From: an uncultured Oxalobacteraceae bacterium
GTDB taxonomy: Bacteria; Pseudomonadota; Gammaproteobacteria; Burkholderiales; Burkholderiaceae
DNA: 7,135 bases
Assembly: GCA_946478765.1 (NCBI GenBank)
Contig: CAMLDH010000201.1
Location: 1-7,135, forward strand
Direction of reading: 5' to 3'
Below, piece after piece: positions 1-5,836 of this stretch; the stretch's first letter is position 1, and every line of letters begins with the position of its first letter. The notes below the pieces were generated by a model that saw nothing but the letters and a program-made list of their open reading frames with translations, searched no databases and was not told the origin of the DNA. Made by a program: the position numbers and the translations under genes.

Positions 1-1
1 G

Positions 2-340
2 CCGGCGGTACAGGCGCCGGCCAGCCCTGTTGAAACTGCATCCGCGCACGTACCGGTCCGCACGGCGCCTGTGGTTGACTCACGCTTCTGTAGCAAGCCT
101 GAATATCCGTCGGCGTCGAGACGATTCGAAGAGATCGGCGTCGTTGTCCTGAATTTCCTGATCGATGCGGATGGACATGTAGTTCAAAGCAAGATCCAAT
201 CGTCGAGCGGATATGAAAGGCTTGACGAAGCCGCGCGGCAGGCGCTTAGTCTCTGCAGGTTCAAACCGGGCACAGTGGACGGCAAGCCCGAGAAGTCCTG
301 GCACAAATTGAAATATGTGTGGAAACTCGACAACGAGTAG
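2..340 (+). CDS. Energy transducer TonB, C-terminal part (5' end outside window)
   Basis: The frame is open from the window edge to a TAG at 338-340, giving 112 residues of a longer protein. TonB spans the inner membrane and periplasm and passes proton-motive energy from ExbB/ExbD to outer-membrane receptors for siderophores, haem or cobalamin. The visible start is a Pro/Ala/Val-rich stretch, consistent with the end of the periplasm-spanning linker. It is followed by a TonB C-terminal domain with recognisable family features: an Arg-Arg-Phe-Glu-Glu-x-Gly segment, a beta strand VVVLNFLIDADG, then SSSGYERLDEAARQAL and CRFKPG. The GTG at 71 has an open frame upstream and falls just before this domain, so it is not a convincing start; the true start lies upstream of the window. 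The first in-frame codon begins at nucleotide 2. No terminator is obvious after the stop. Family assignment is strong. Which receptor system it serves cannot be told because the neighbours on the left are missing. Confidence 0.88.
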   Translation, partial: PAVQAPASPVETASAHVPVRTAPVVDSRFCSKPEYPSASRRFEEIGVVVLNFLIDADGHVVQSKIQSSSGYERLDEAARQALSLCRFKPGTVDGKPEKSWHKLKYVWKLDNE

Positions 341-459
341 CTGTTTCGCTGCATCGCATGACATCCGGTTCTTGATCGGGAGGGCGGAGCTATGAGTCGG
401 GAAATTATTCCTCACCATATCCTGACCACTTCTATCATCTTTTCGATTTATGTAGATAC

Positions 460-639
460 CTATGCCTTGATGCTGGTGTTGTATCCATCCACCGTACTCT
501 TGAACAGCGGAATGCCGACGCCGCAATGCTCATGCACCAATACCTGCATATCCGCATAGAGCTGCTTGCGTTTGGCTTCATCGATCTGCACACGGAGCGG
601 CGCCGTGGAAAAGTCTACGAGCGTCTTGCACACAAAAAT
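460..639 (-). pseudogene. Remnant of a family 5 (oligopeptide/dipeptide-type) ABC substrate-binding protein, C-terminal fragment
   Basis: On the minus strand a frame runs from a TGA at 640-642 to a TAG at 460-462. It reads ...IDEAKRKQLYADMQVLVHE, then GVGIPLFKSTVDGYNTSIKA. This matches the conserved C-terminal pattern of periplasmic peptide-binding proteins: (L/I)DEAKRKxLYxxMQ, a Gly-rich turn, IPLF, and a DGYNT segment. In intact proteins about 20-30 further residues usually follow, so this copy is cut short at the C-terminus. The roughly 500 N-terminal residues are absent; upstream of about 618 the frame decays and meets a stop. No start codon with a ribosome site is seen. It is therefore a gene relic in the otherwise gene-free stretch 341-871, lying between the tonB end and a putative small mobile element. 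Recognition rests on motif memory, not a database match. The upstream limit is approximate. Confidence 0.62.
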
Positions 640-696
640 TCAGACACGCCCGATGCCAACAATTTTCCATACGTTTTTAATGTCCCAACCCCAGCC

Positions 697-732
697 CTTT
701 CAAGGTGAACTCAACTTTCAAGGTGAACTCAA
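697..732 (+). repeat. Tandem duplication of an 18-bp unit (CTTTCAAGGTGAACTCAA x2)
   Basis: The two copies, 697-714 and 715-732, are identical and directly adjacent. The core CTTTCAAGGTG occurs twice here in direct orientation (697-707, 715-725) and once inverted at 829-839. The inner part of one terminal repeat of the putative element is thus duplicated. This could be an iterated transposase- or regulator-binding site, or a replication-slippage duplication. Confidence 0.85.
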
Positions 733-801
733 TATAGGTCATTGATTCGTTTGATATTTATTTTTGCAAAGTCACAAGCCGGGACAAGCTATGGTTCGTA
801 A

Positions 802-819
802 CTCTTTGAAAACAAAGAG
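802..819. other. Perfect 7-bp stem-loop upstream of the kinase gene
   Basis: CTCTTTG (802-808), loop AAAA, CAAAGAG (813-819). There is no T-run on either side that would make it a good terminator. It lies inside the putative MITE, 53 bp before the kinase start. It may be a structural part of the element or affect the kinase leader; function is unknown. Confidence 0.4.
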
Positions 820-871
820 GAAATCTCACACCTTGAAAGGGCTGATGTCTCAACCATAAGAAGATATTTTG

Positions 872-3079
872 ATGTCGATAGGTATGGTGCCCTTAAAAGA
901 CTCGATTGCCACCAGGCTTATGCGGGCGGTCTTTTCTTTTTACCTTATCCTCGTCGTCATTGTGACCTGCACGCAGATTACCGCAGAATATATTCACACC
1001 AAGAATCTTGTCCTTGATGAGTTGGAAACGCTCAAACAAGCCTTTCAGCCCTCGTTGGAACGAGCACTTTGGGAAATGAATAATGCGCAATTACAGTCCT
1101 CGCTCACCGGGATAATGAAACTTCCAAATGTTGTGGGCATTGAAATTGAAAATTCCGATGGAAAACTTCTTGGAGAAAGAGGACGGGTTCTCCACTTGAC
1201 CAACTTATCATCCGTCAACAATGCCGATAATAATCCTCGTAAGATATTTGGCACCGCTGACCTTTTCTGGAAAACATTTCAAATACAGTATCGCCGGGAA
1301 GATAGGTTATTCCCGGTCGGCATCGTCACAATTTACTCAAGCCACAAGATTGTTATCAACAAACTAAAGTTTAATGTCGCCAGCTTGCTTATTAGCGCAG
1401 TCATCAAGGTCATTGCGTTTTGGATACTTTTTCTGCTGATATCAAGATATCTTCTAGGCCAGCCTTTGGCAGAACTGACACGTGTAGCGGAACAATTGCA
1501 GCTTGATAATCTTGAAAATATCGAAATTGATATAAGAGTGAAAGGAAACACTGAATTAATAATTCTGGGAAATGCTTTTAGAGGGATGATCCAGAATCTA
1601 CTTCAAACCCGTTCTGAGCTTTATAAATACAGGGAATCGCTGGAAACTAAAGTTGTGCAGCGAACCACCGAATTGATTGTGGCAAAAGAACAGGCCGAAC
1701 AGGCGAATCGCTCAAAAAGCGTCTTTTTGGCGAACATGAGCCATGAACTGCGCACACCGTTGAACGGCATCCTTGGCTATGCGCAGATATTGCAACGCGA
1801 CCGGACCGTCGGCGAAAAGCAGATAGCGGCGCTGAACGTGATTCAGCAAAGCGGTGAGCATCTGCTGACCTTGATCAACGATATCCTGGACTTGGCCAAG
1901 ATCGAGGCAAACAAGCTGGAGCTTCACCGCACCCAGATCCACCTGCCCGAATTCCTGCGCGTCATTGCCGAGATTGTCGGCGTCAAGGCAGACCAAAAGG
2001 GGCTCGACTTCATCAGCGACATCGATCCGGATTTGCCAGTAGTGATCCAGGGCGATGAGAAGCGGCTGCGCCAGATACTGCTCAATCTGTTGTCCAATTC
2101 GGTCAAATTCACCGACTGCGGTCAGGTGACGCTGCGTGCGCGTTTTTTTCCACCCGCGCGGCTGCGCTTTGAGGTACAGGATAGCGGCGTCGGCATCGGC
2201 GAAGACCAGTTGGAAACCATCTTTGAACCTTTTGAGCAAGTGGGCGACATGCGGCGCCAGCTTGGCGGAACCGGACTTGGACTGGCCATCAGCCGCCAGT
2301 TCGTGCGGCTAATGGGCGGTGAGATTCGGGTTGAAAGTTGCATCGGCCAGGGCAGTACCTTCTGGTTTGAACTGAACGTCCAGGTGGTGGAAGGGACGGC
2401 GGCACCAGCGCCGAAATCGATGGTGATCGGCTATCAGGGCTCGCGCAGGAAGATATTGGTAGTGGACGATGTAGCGGAGAATCGGGCGGTGCTGATCGAC
2501 ATGTTGGGTCCGCTGGGCTTCGCGACGGCCGAGGCGGTGAACGGGTACGAGGGATTGGAACAAGCCAAAGCCGTGCATCCGGACCTGATCCTGATGGACA
2601 TCGTCATGCCGAAGATGGGTGGCCTTGAAGCCATGCGGCGATTGCGCCAATTGCCCGATTTCAAGGGAATCCCTATCATCGTAATTTCCGCCAGCGCGTC
2701 CGGAGGCGACGAGGCGAGCAGCATCGCGGCCGGGGCGAATGCGTTTCTTCCAAAGCCGATCGACCTGAGCTGGCTGCTGGCACAGATTGGTGCGCTGTTA
2801 AAGCTCGAATGGATTGACGTGTTGCAGGCAGCGCCGCATGTTCCGGAACGGATAGAGGAAGGGCGGCTGGCGGTGCCGTCGGCGCAGGAAATGGAAATCC
2901 TGCATAACCTGGCCCGGTTGGGCAACATGCAGGAGATCTTGCTCTGGGCAGAGCGCCTGACCGGACTTGACGAACGCTATCGTCCTTTCGCCGACAAACT
3001 GTCGCTGTTGGCCAAGGGATACCGTTCCAAAGCTATCCTCAGTCTGGTGGAGGAATATATCAGCGTAACCGATAAGTGA
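872..3079 (+). CDS. Membrane-bound hybrid sensor histidine kinase / response regulator
   Basis: A 735-residue protein from the ATG at 872. The TTG at 869 is one codon earlier and less likely, and the upstream AAGAAG is only a weak ribosome site. Order of parts: transmembrane helix 1 (about 17-37); a periplasmic sensor of about 130 residues containing [13 protein letters not shown] and [14 protein letters not shown], a CHASE-like extracellular fold I cannot assign to a specific Pfam; transmembrane helix 2 (about 169-191); HAMP (about 190-245); a coiled coil. HisKA follows with [10 protein letters not shown] (phospho-acceptor His291), then an ATPase domain with N409, DSGVGIG (D437) and GGTGLGLA (465-472). 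A receiver domain (about 526-643) has acidic Asp532/533, phospho-acceptor Asp576 in LMDIVMP and Lys628. About 90 helical residues end the protein; there is no recognisable Hpt histidine. All catalytic residues are present, so it should be active. No partner regulator is adjacent, so its output is unknown. The sensor half is visibly AT-richer than the kinase half. Confidence 0.93.
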   Translation: MSIGMVPLKDSIATRLMRAVFSFYLILVVIVTCTQITAEYIHTKNLVLDELETLKQAFQPSLERALWEMNNAQLQSSLTGIMKLPNVVGIEIENSDGKLLGERGRVLHLTNLSSVNNADNNPRKIFGTADLFWKTFQIQYRREDRLFPVGIVTIYSSHKIVINKLKFNVASLLISAVIKVIAFWILFLLISRYLLGQPLAELTRVAEQLQLDNLENIEIDIRVKGNTELIILGNAFRGMIQNLLQTRSELYKYRESLETKVVQRTTELIVAKEQAEQANRSKSVFLANMSHELRTPLNGILGYAQILQRDRTVGEKQIAALNVIQQSGEHLLTLINDILDLAKIEANKLELHRTQIHLPEFLRVIAEIVGVKADQKGLDFISDIDPDLPVVIQGDEKRLRQILLNLLSNSVKFTDCGQVTLRARFFPPARLRFEVQDSGVGIGEDQLETIFEPFEQVGDMRRQLGGTGLGLAISRQFVRLMGGEIRVESCIGQGSTFWFELNVQVVEGTAAPAPKSMVIGYQGSRRKILVVDDVAENRAVLIDMLGPLGFATAEAVNGYEGLEQAKAVHPDLILMDIVMPKMGGLEAMRRLRQLPDFKGIPIIVISASASGGDEASSIAAGANAFLPKPIDLSWLLAQIGALLKLEWIDVLQAAPHVPERIEEGRLAVPSAQEMEILHNLARLGNMQEILLWAERLTGLDERYRPFADKLSLLAKGYRSKAILSLVEEYISVTDK

Positions 3080-3187
3080 GCGGCGTTCGGCGTGATTGGC
3101 GGAGATGACTGAAGCGGCGATTGTCGCAAGATGATGTCAAGTCTGCGGCGCTTCATGCACAACTACGGTGTCGCCCGTGTTTTTCTG

Positions 3188-3247
3188 ATTGAAGATTGCA
3201 TGTAACGACAGCTTGGATGCTGGTCCCCGACTGCCTGTCAAAATATG
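3188..3247 (-). pseudogene. 60-bp relic of an IS5-family transposase N-terminal region
   Basis: Read on the minus strand this segment gives HILTGSRGPASKLSLHAIFN, against HLLTGRRGPAPRLSLHAIFN in the larger relic at 5103-5162. The two DNA segments match at 54 of 60 positions without gaps. At all six differences this copy has A or T where the other has G or C. Similarity stops abruptly on both sides, so this is an isolated scar of the same IS group, with no coding function. Confidence 0.85.
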
Positions 3248-3314
3248 ATTCCTCATGAGCCCCCCCTAAAAATTAATGTCTTAAAGACTTGTGTAATGAC
3301 GTGGGTCAAGAGGG

Positions 3315-3327
3315 GGAACATTGTTCC
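3315..3327. promoter_or_regulatory. 13-bp hyphenated palindrome GGAACA-T-TGTTCC (possible operator)
   Basis: Six-base arms are exactly complementary around one central base. It lies 233 bp upstream of the porin start in a gene-free stretch and resembles a dimeric repressor or activator site. No family of regulator can be assigned, and a chance palindrome is not excluded. Confidence 0.3.
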
Positions 3328-3444
3328 ACCGAGAGTAATCTCACCATGCAAACTTGGCAGTTGCCCTTTTGCTGGCCAGAGAGTCACCGTAATCGAGGTA
3401 AAGGGCATTGCAATCGCGGGGCCTCTCCAAGAATGGCGCGTTGA

Positions 3445-3470
3445 TTGAAAAACTGTGTTGAAAAACTGTG
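3445..3470 (+). repeat. Tandem 13-bp duplication TTGAAAAACTGTG x2
   Basis: 3445-3457 and 3458-3470 are identical and adjacent, 91 bp before the porin start. Each unit contains TTGAAA, which could act as a -35 element, so the duplication may have copied a promoter part. No good -10 at 17 bp was found. Slippage is the simplest origin. Confidence 0.7.
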
Positions 3471-3560
3471 GGATCGGATAGGTGAGATTCGCGATCGCAA
3501 GTCGCGCGAGGTGATGCCTAATTGTTCTGTGCCTTAAGTAGTCATTGCAGGGAGACGAAA

Positions 3561-4730
3561 ATGATGAACCGGACAATCCGGCGCACGCTAATCGGGAGTG
3601 CCGTGATCCTCGGCGCTGCTTGCGCAATCGATGCGCAAGCCCAGAGCGACATAACGGTTTACGGCCGTCTGAATATCGGCGTCGTCAATTATTCAGGCTA
3701 CGGCACCGGCGGACCGGCAGTCACCAAGGTAAACAATTTGTCGAGTCGCCTCGGCTTTAAGGGACGCGAAGCGCTGGGTGACGATTTGCAAGCGCTGTTC
3801 GTACTTGAAACGGGCCTCAGCGCCGACACCGGCCAAGGTACCATCGCCAGCCGTGAAGCGAGCGTCGGCTTGCAAGGAAATTTCGGCAAGCTGCGCCTCG
3901 GATTCATGTTGACGCCATTCGATGATTTCCACAGTGTCGCCGGGCCGGGTTACGTGTCCAATGTCACCAACGAAAATTTGAACGGCTTCTGGGGCAACGG
4001 ATACAGCAACATGTTCACCGGCGGCGACGTCGGCACCACCGCTTGCGTGCAGACCGCGGGCACGTCGGGCAGCACCAGCAGCTTCGGATTCGACAACCGC
4101 TATGGCAATTCGATTCGCTATGACTCGCCATCGTTCGGCGGCTTGGTGGCAGCAACGCACCTGTCCTTGAGCGAATTGAATAGCGCCAGTAATTGCAACG
4201 CCTACGCGTGGTCGAGCAAGCTGCAGTACACCGCCCATGGCGTGACCGCCGGGCTGGCGTACAACCTGCATCGAAATCTGCGCGGCGCTGACTTGGACGA
4301 CAGCATCGTGTTGCTGGCAGCCAGCTACAAGTTCGGTACGGTCGCCTACGTTGGCGGCTATTATCAAACTCTCCGCTACGACAATCCCGGACGGAATCAA
4401 CTCAGGCAGGATGGATTCGGGCTGCTCGCCCGCAGATTCTACGGAGCGAGCACGTTTGAATTAGGGTGGTATCACGGCGGTGCAGGAAGAGGTGATCAAA
4501 CCCCGGTCTTCTCCGGCATCTTTACCGGCGATGATACGCAGGCCAATTTGTACATCATCGGCTATCGTTACGCGTTGTCCAAGCGGACCGAGTTGTGGAC
4601 GCAATTTGCGCAACTGCGCAACAGCCGAAACTCCGGATATGACCTCGGTGGATCGGGCCCGGCGGGCGGACCCGGCACCATCGGAGAAGCACCGCGCGCG
4701 ATTGCGGTCGGCATCAAGCACGATTTCTAG
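3561..4730 (+). CDS. Outer-membrane general porin (beta-proteobacterial trimeric porin family, Gram-negative porin 4 type)
   Basis: A 389-residue protein from the ATG at 3561, chosen because GGGAGA at 3550-3555 sits at good spacing and a signal peptide follows at once. Residues 1-27 have two Arg-rich positions, a hydrophobic core and an AQA cleavage site before QSDITVYGRLN, the usual first strand of this family. Later features are KVNNLSSRLGFKGREALGDDLQALFVLETG, split here as SSRLGFKG and ALGDDLQALF, and alternating aromatic/Gly strands. The C-terminus AIAVGIKHDF ends in Phe, the outer-membrane insertion signal. Such porins form trimeric 16-strand channels for small hydrophilic solutes. Length is within the usual 350-400 range and the frame is intact. 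Two cysteines in the mature part (in TACVQ and SNCNA) may lie in loops. The gene stands alone; its stop codon touches a transposase relic on the other strand, so its native 3' region has been lost. Confidence 0.94.
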   Translation: MMNRTIRRTLIGSAVILGAACAIDAQAQSDITVYGRLNIGVVNYSGYGTGGPAVTKVNNLSSRLGFKGREALGDDLQALFVLETGLSADTGQGTIASREASVGLQGNFGKLRLGFMLTPFDDFHSVAGPGYVSNVTNENLNGFWGNGYSNMFTGGDVGTTACVQTAGTSGSTSSFGFDNRYGNSIRYDSPSFGGLVAATHLSLSELNSASNCNAYAWSSKLQYTAHGVTAGLAYNLHRNLRGADLDDSIVLLAASYKFGTVAYVGGYYQTLRYDNPGRNQLRQDGFGLLARRFYGASTFELGWYHGGAGRGDQTPVFSGIFTGDDTQANLYIIGYRYALSKRTELWTQFAQLRNSRNSGYDLGGSGPAGGPGTIGEAPRAIAVGIKHDF

Positions 4731-4749
4731 CGCAAGGGCTTGCGGCCCT
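4731..4749. other. Overlapping inverted repeats directly after the porin stop
   Basis: CGCAAG-GG-CTTGCG (4731-4744) and GGGC-TTGCG-GCCC (4737-4749) are alternative small hairpins that begin at the base after the porin TAG. No T-run follows, so they are weak as a terminator. They fall in transposase-derived DNA and might incidentally stabilise the porin mRNA end. Confidence 0.3.
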
Positions 4750-5243
4750 GCCTGGCGGTTTTCCGTCCGCGCGGGTTTTCGTTGATATTGGGGATCATCC
4801 CGCGATTGAAAATCGCCTTGCTCGCCTTTGACTTTCTTGTGGCCGCTGAAGCCCAGGTTGTCCCCGCCTTTTTTTGCCGCCGTGGTCGTGCCGTCGCCAT
4901 GCACCACCTCCGTGTCCAGCAGACCGGCCTGATGGAGCGCGGATACCGAGCCAGTGAAAAGGGCATCGATGCAGCCGTGCTTTTGCCAATACCGGAACAT
5001 CCGGTAAATCCGCGTGTAGTGGATTTCCGCAAGCCCCTCCTTGCCTGTCTTGATCGGCAGTTCTTTCCACTGACAACCCAGATACAGCAGCTTCAGGATG
5101 TCATTGAAGATCGCATGTAACGACAGCCTGGGTGCGGGTCCCCGACGGCCTGTCAAAAGATGCGGCAAGACAAATTGCTGAAACTGGACGAGTGTCAAAT
5201 GCGTCGGAATCCATTGCCACTTCTGGCTTTGCTTCTTCTTCAT
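4731..5243 (-). pseudogene. IS5-family transposase, internally deleted and C-terminally truncated
   Basis: From the ATG at 5243-5241 the protein reads MKKKQSQKWQWIPTHLTLVQ..., then RRGPAPRLSLHAIFNDILK, LGCQWKELP, IYRMFRYW and VVHGDGTTTAAKKGGDNLG through GHKKVKGE. This is the helix-turn-helix and first catalytic-Asp part (HGDGT) of an IS5-group (ISL2/IS1031-like) transposase. At about 4820 the frame switches: the family sequence resumes in another frame as KAIFNRGMIPNINENPRGRK...GRKPLR. So the middle of the gene, between the VKG segment and the AIFNRG segment, has been deleted, leaving a frameshift. The sequence stops at 4731 where the porin stop begins, so the C-terminal third with the catalytic Glu is absent. 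The frame's apparent read-through into porin antisense (to 4461) is meaningless. It cannot transpose itself. The upstream IS end is preserved to about 5301. Confidence 0.9.
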
Positions 5244-5301
5244 CCCAAAATCTTTGGGATTCTACCAACTCACTCGCCACTCTTGGAAAACCCGCAACCA
5301 G
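5223..5301 (-). repeat. IS end plus transposase start, copy 1 of a direct repeat
   Basis: This 79-bp segment recurs at 6084-6159 in the same orientation, with one substitution and a 3-bp (one Lys codon) difference. It holds the transposase start and the untranslated IS end upstream of it. Similarity ends together at 5301 and 6159 (...CGCAACCAG), which I take as the outer IS boundary or very close to it. Confidence 0.88.
5242..5260 (-). promoter_or_regulatory. Stem-loop covering the transposase start codon
   Basis: On the minus strand ATCCCAAA-GAT-TTTGGGAT forms an 8-bp stem with a 3-base loop. Its 3' arm ends inside the initiation codon (AT of ATG) and covers the GGG just before it. Such a structure could limit translation of the transposase, as known for other IS. 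The second copy (6100-6118) keeps it with one G-U pair. Confidence 0.5.
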
Positions 5302-5354
5302 CAGTCAGAAAAGTAGCGATTCATGTGTATTAGCGGATGCAATACTTATCATCC

Positions 5355-5383
5355 GGAACTTTATTTTTTTTTAATACCACTTA
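5355..5383 (+). promoter_or_regulatory. Candidate hrp box (HrpL ECF-sigma promoter): GGAACT-N16-CCACTTA
   Basis: The HrpL-dependent promoter consensus of group I Hrp type III secretion systems (Pseudomonas syringae, Erwinia) is GGAACC-N15/16-CCACNNA. Here GGAACT (5355-5360), exactly 16 bp, and CCACTTA (5377-5383) match at all defined positions but one (T for the final C of the -35 block). The spacer is almost pure A/T. It points at the gene starting at 5433, leaving a leader of roughly 40-45 nt with a good ribosome site. It begins 53 bp inside the flanking IS end. Whether the host has HrpL cannot be seen here. Confidence 0.6.
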
Positions 5384-5432
5384 AATGCTGCAGTGCCGTT
5401 TTTCATGTTCAACTTTTATAGGGAGACTTATC

Positions 5433-5780
5433 ATGGCTAGTATAAATGGTCTAGGCAATTCATCAGGAGTAAGTGACGTTTCGGCACCTCAACCACCTCC
5501 GCAGCCACCGAGCGCAGTAGATATGACTAGAATGGTTCAGGACATGCTTCGCTTATTACAGGAGCAGAAGGAGGAAAAGCCAAGTGGTCCGGACGACCCC
5601 AAGAGGACGAAGATAGGCAAAGACGAAAAACAAGCCAAAGAAATCGAAGAACTGCTCAAGAAGCTGCTACAGGGGGACATCAAGCCGGAAGAACTGGCAA
5701 AGCTGGCAAAGATGCTGGGGATCGATCTCAAGGAATTGGAGAAAGCAAAAGGTATGGGGGAAGAGAATAATAACGTCTAA
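5433..5780 (+). CDS. Small helical, aromatic-free protein; candidate HrpL-regulated type III secreted (harpin-like) protein
   Basis: A 115-residue protein I do not recognise as a named family. The ATG at 5433 is chosen because GGGAGA (5421-5426) precedes it at good spacing. The earlier in-frame ATG at 5385 lies only 2 bp after the putative hrp box and would not be on its transcript. The protein has no Cys, Trp, Tyr, Phe or His. Residues 1-29 are Ser/Asn/Gly then Pro/Gln-rich (PQPPPQPP at 19-26), with Ile at position 4 and no acidic residue before Asp15, as in many type III secretion signals. Residues 30-46 form an amphipathic helix; 48-68 are charged and disordered. Residues 67-106 are Lys/Glu-rich helices (IEELLKKLLQ, EELAKLAKMLG, LKELEKAKG). 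Harpins are likewise small, Cys-free and poor in aromatics. A harpin-like or other secreted role is inference from promoter plus composition. A cytoplasmic coiled-coil protein remains possible. Confidence 0.72.
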   Translation: MASINGLGNSSGVSDVSAPQPPPQPPSAVDMTRMVQDMLRLLQEQKEEKPSGPDDPKRTKIGKDEKQAKEIEELLKKLLQGDIKPEELAKLAKMLGIDLKELEKAKGMGEENNNV

Positions 5781-5812
5781 TCCGGACATCTAGTGGGTCA
5801 CTTGGCAACGAA

Positions 5813-5836
5813 ATGCGCATAAAAGCGCGTCTTTTT
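5813..5836 (+). terminator. Rho-independent terminator after the candidate secreted protein gene
   Basis: ATGCGC (5813-5818), loop ATAAAA, GCGCGT (5825-5830; one G-U pair), then CTTTTT (5831-5836). It lies 32 bp after the TAA at 5778-5780. The stem is short but GC-rich and is followed by a T-run, so this gene is probably a single-gene transcript. Part of it also forms the left arm of a larger inverted repeat. Confidence 0.6.

Larger units (their letters stand above)
680..855. mobile_element. Putative MITE-like element with 16-bp terminal inverted repeats and an ~11-bp target duplication
   Basis: CAGCCCTTTCAAGGTG at 692-707 is the exact reverse complement of CACCTTGAAAGGGCTG at 829-844, defining a 153-bp element. 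Immediately outside lie ATGTCCCAACC (680-690) and ATGTCTCAACC (845-855), direct repeats matching at 10 of 11 bases, with one unpaired C at 691. Inverted ends flanked by a direct repeat are the signature of a transposed non-autonomous element. The inside has no protein-coding capacity beyond a 22-codon open frame at 791-859 that I do not credit. The insertion lies 17 bp upstream of the kinase start at 872, so it now forms most of that gene's 5' region. The parent IS family is not identified. Duplications of 9-12 bp are known for some families such as IS4, but that is only suggestive. Confidence 0.55.
3080..3560. other. Intergenic region between kinase and porin genes
   Basis: About 480 bp without a supportable gene. 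It contains a 60-bp transposase relic (3188-3247), a short palindrome (3315-3327) and a 13-bp tandem duplication (3445-3470), each listed separately. An open frame at 3245-3448 (+) has no ribosome site or recognisable family. A longer minus-strand frame at 3253-3627 overlaps the porin signal-peptide region. Neither is credited. The porin promoter must lie here, but I could not pick a convincing -35/-10 pair. No clear terminator follows the kinase gene. Confidence 0.6.

Noticed and set aside
80..526. 148-codon minus-strand frame
   Set aside because: It is antisense to the tonB end and out of frame with the binding-protein relic; no family features.
392..553. 53-codon plus-strand frame with a good-looking ribosome site (GGGAGGGCGGAG) starting at ATG 392
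   Set aside because: It runs antisense across the binding-protein relic, has no recognisable family and its composition follows from the opposite strand. The ribosome-site match may be chance.
526..708. 60-codon plus-strand frame
   Set aside because: Shadow of the minus-strand binding-protein relic; no ribosome site or family features.
791..859. 22-codon frame ending 12 bp before the kinase start, a possible leader peptide
   Set aside because: It lies inside the putative mobile element, lacks a convincing ribosome site and shows no regulatory codon pattern.
3253..3627. 124-codon minus-strand frame overlapping the porin start
   Set aside because: Low-complexity Ser/Arg/Pro content, no ribosome site, antisense to the porin signal peptide.
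4461..4730. Apparent extension of the transposase frame through the porin antisense strand
   Set aside because: The family match ends at about 4731; the rest is only the reverse strand of the intact porin gene.
5385..5432. Upstream in-frame ATG extending the small secreted-protein candidate by 16 residues
   Set aside because: It begins 2 bp after the putative promoter and lacks a ribosome site, while ATG 5433 has GGGAGA at proper spacing; the extension would also add Cys and Phe residues.
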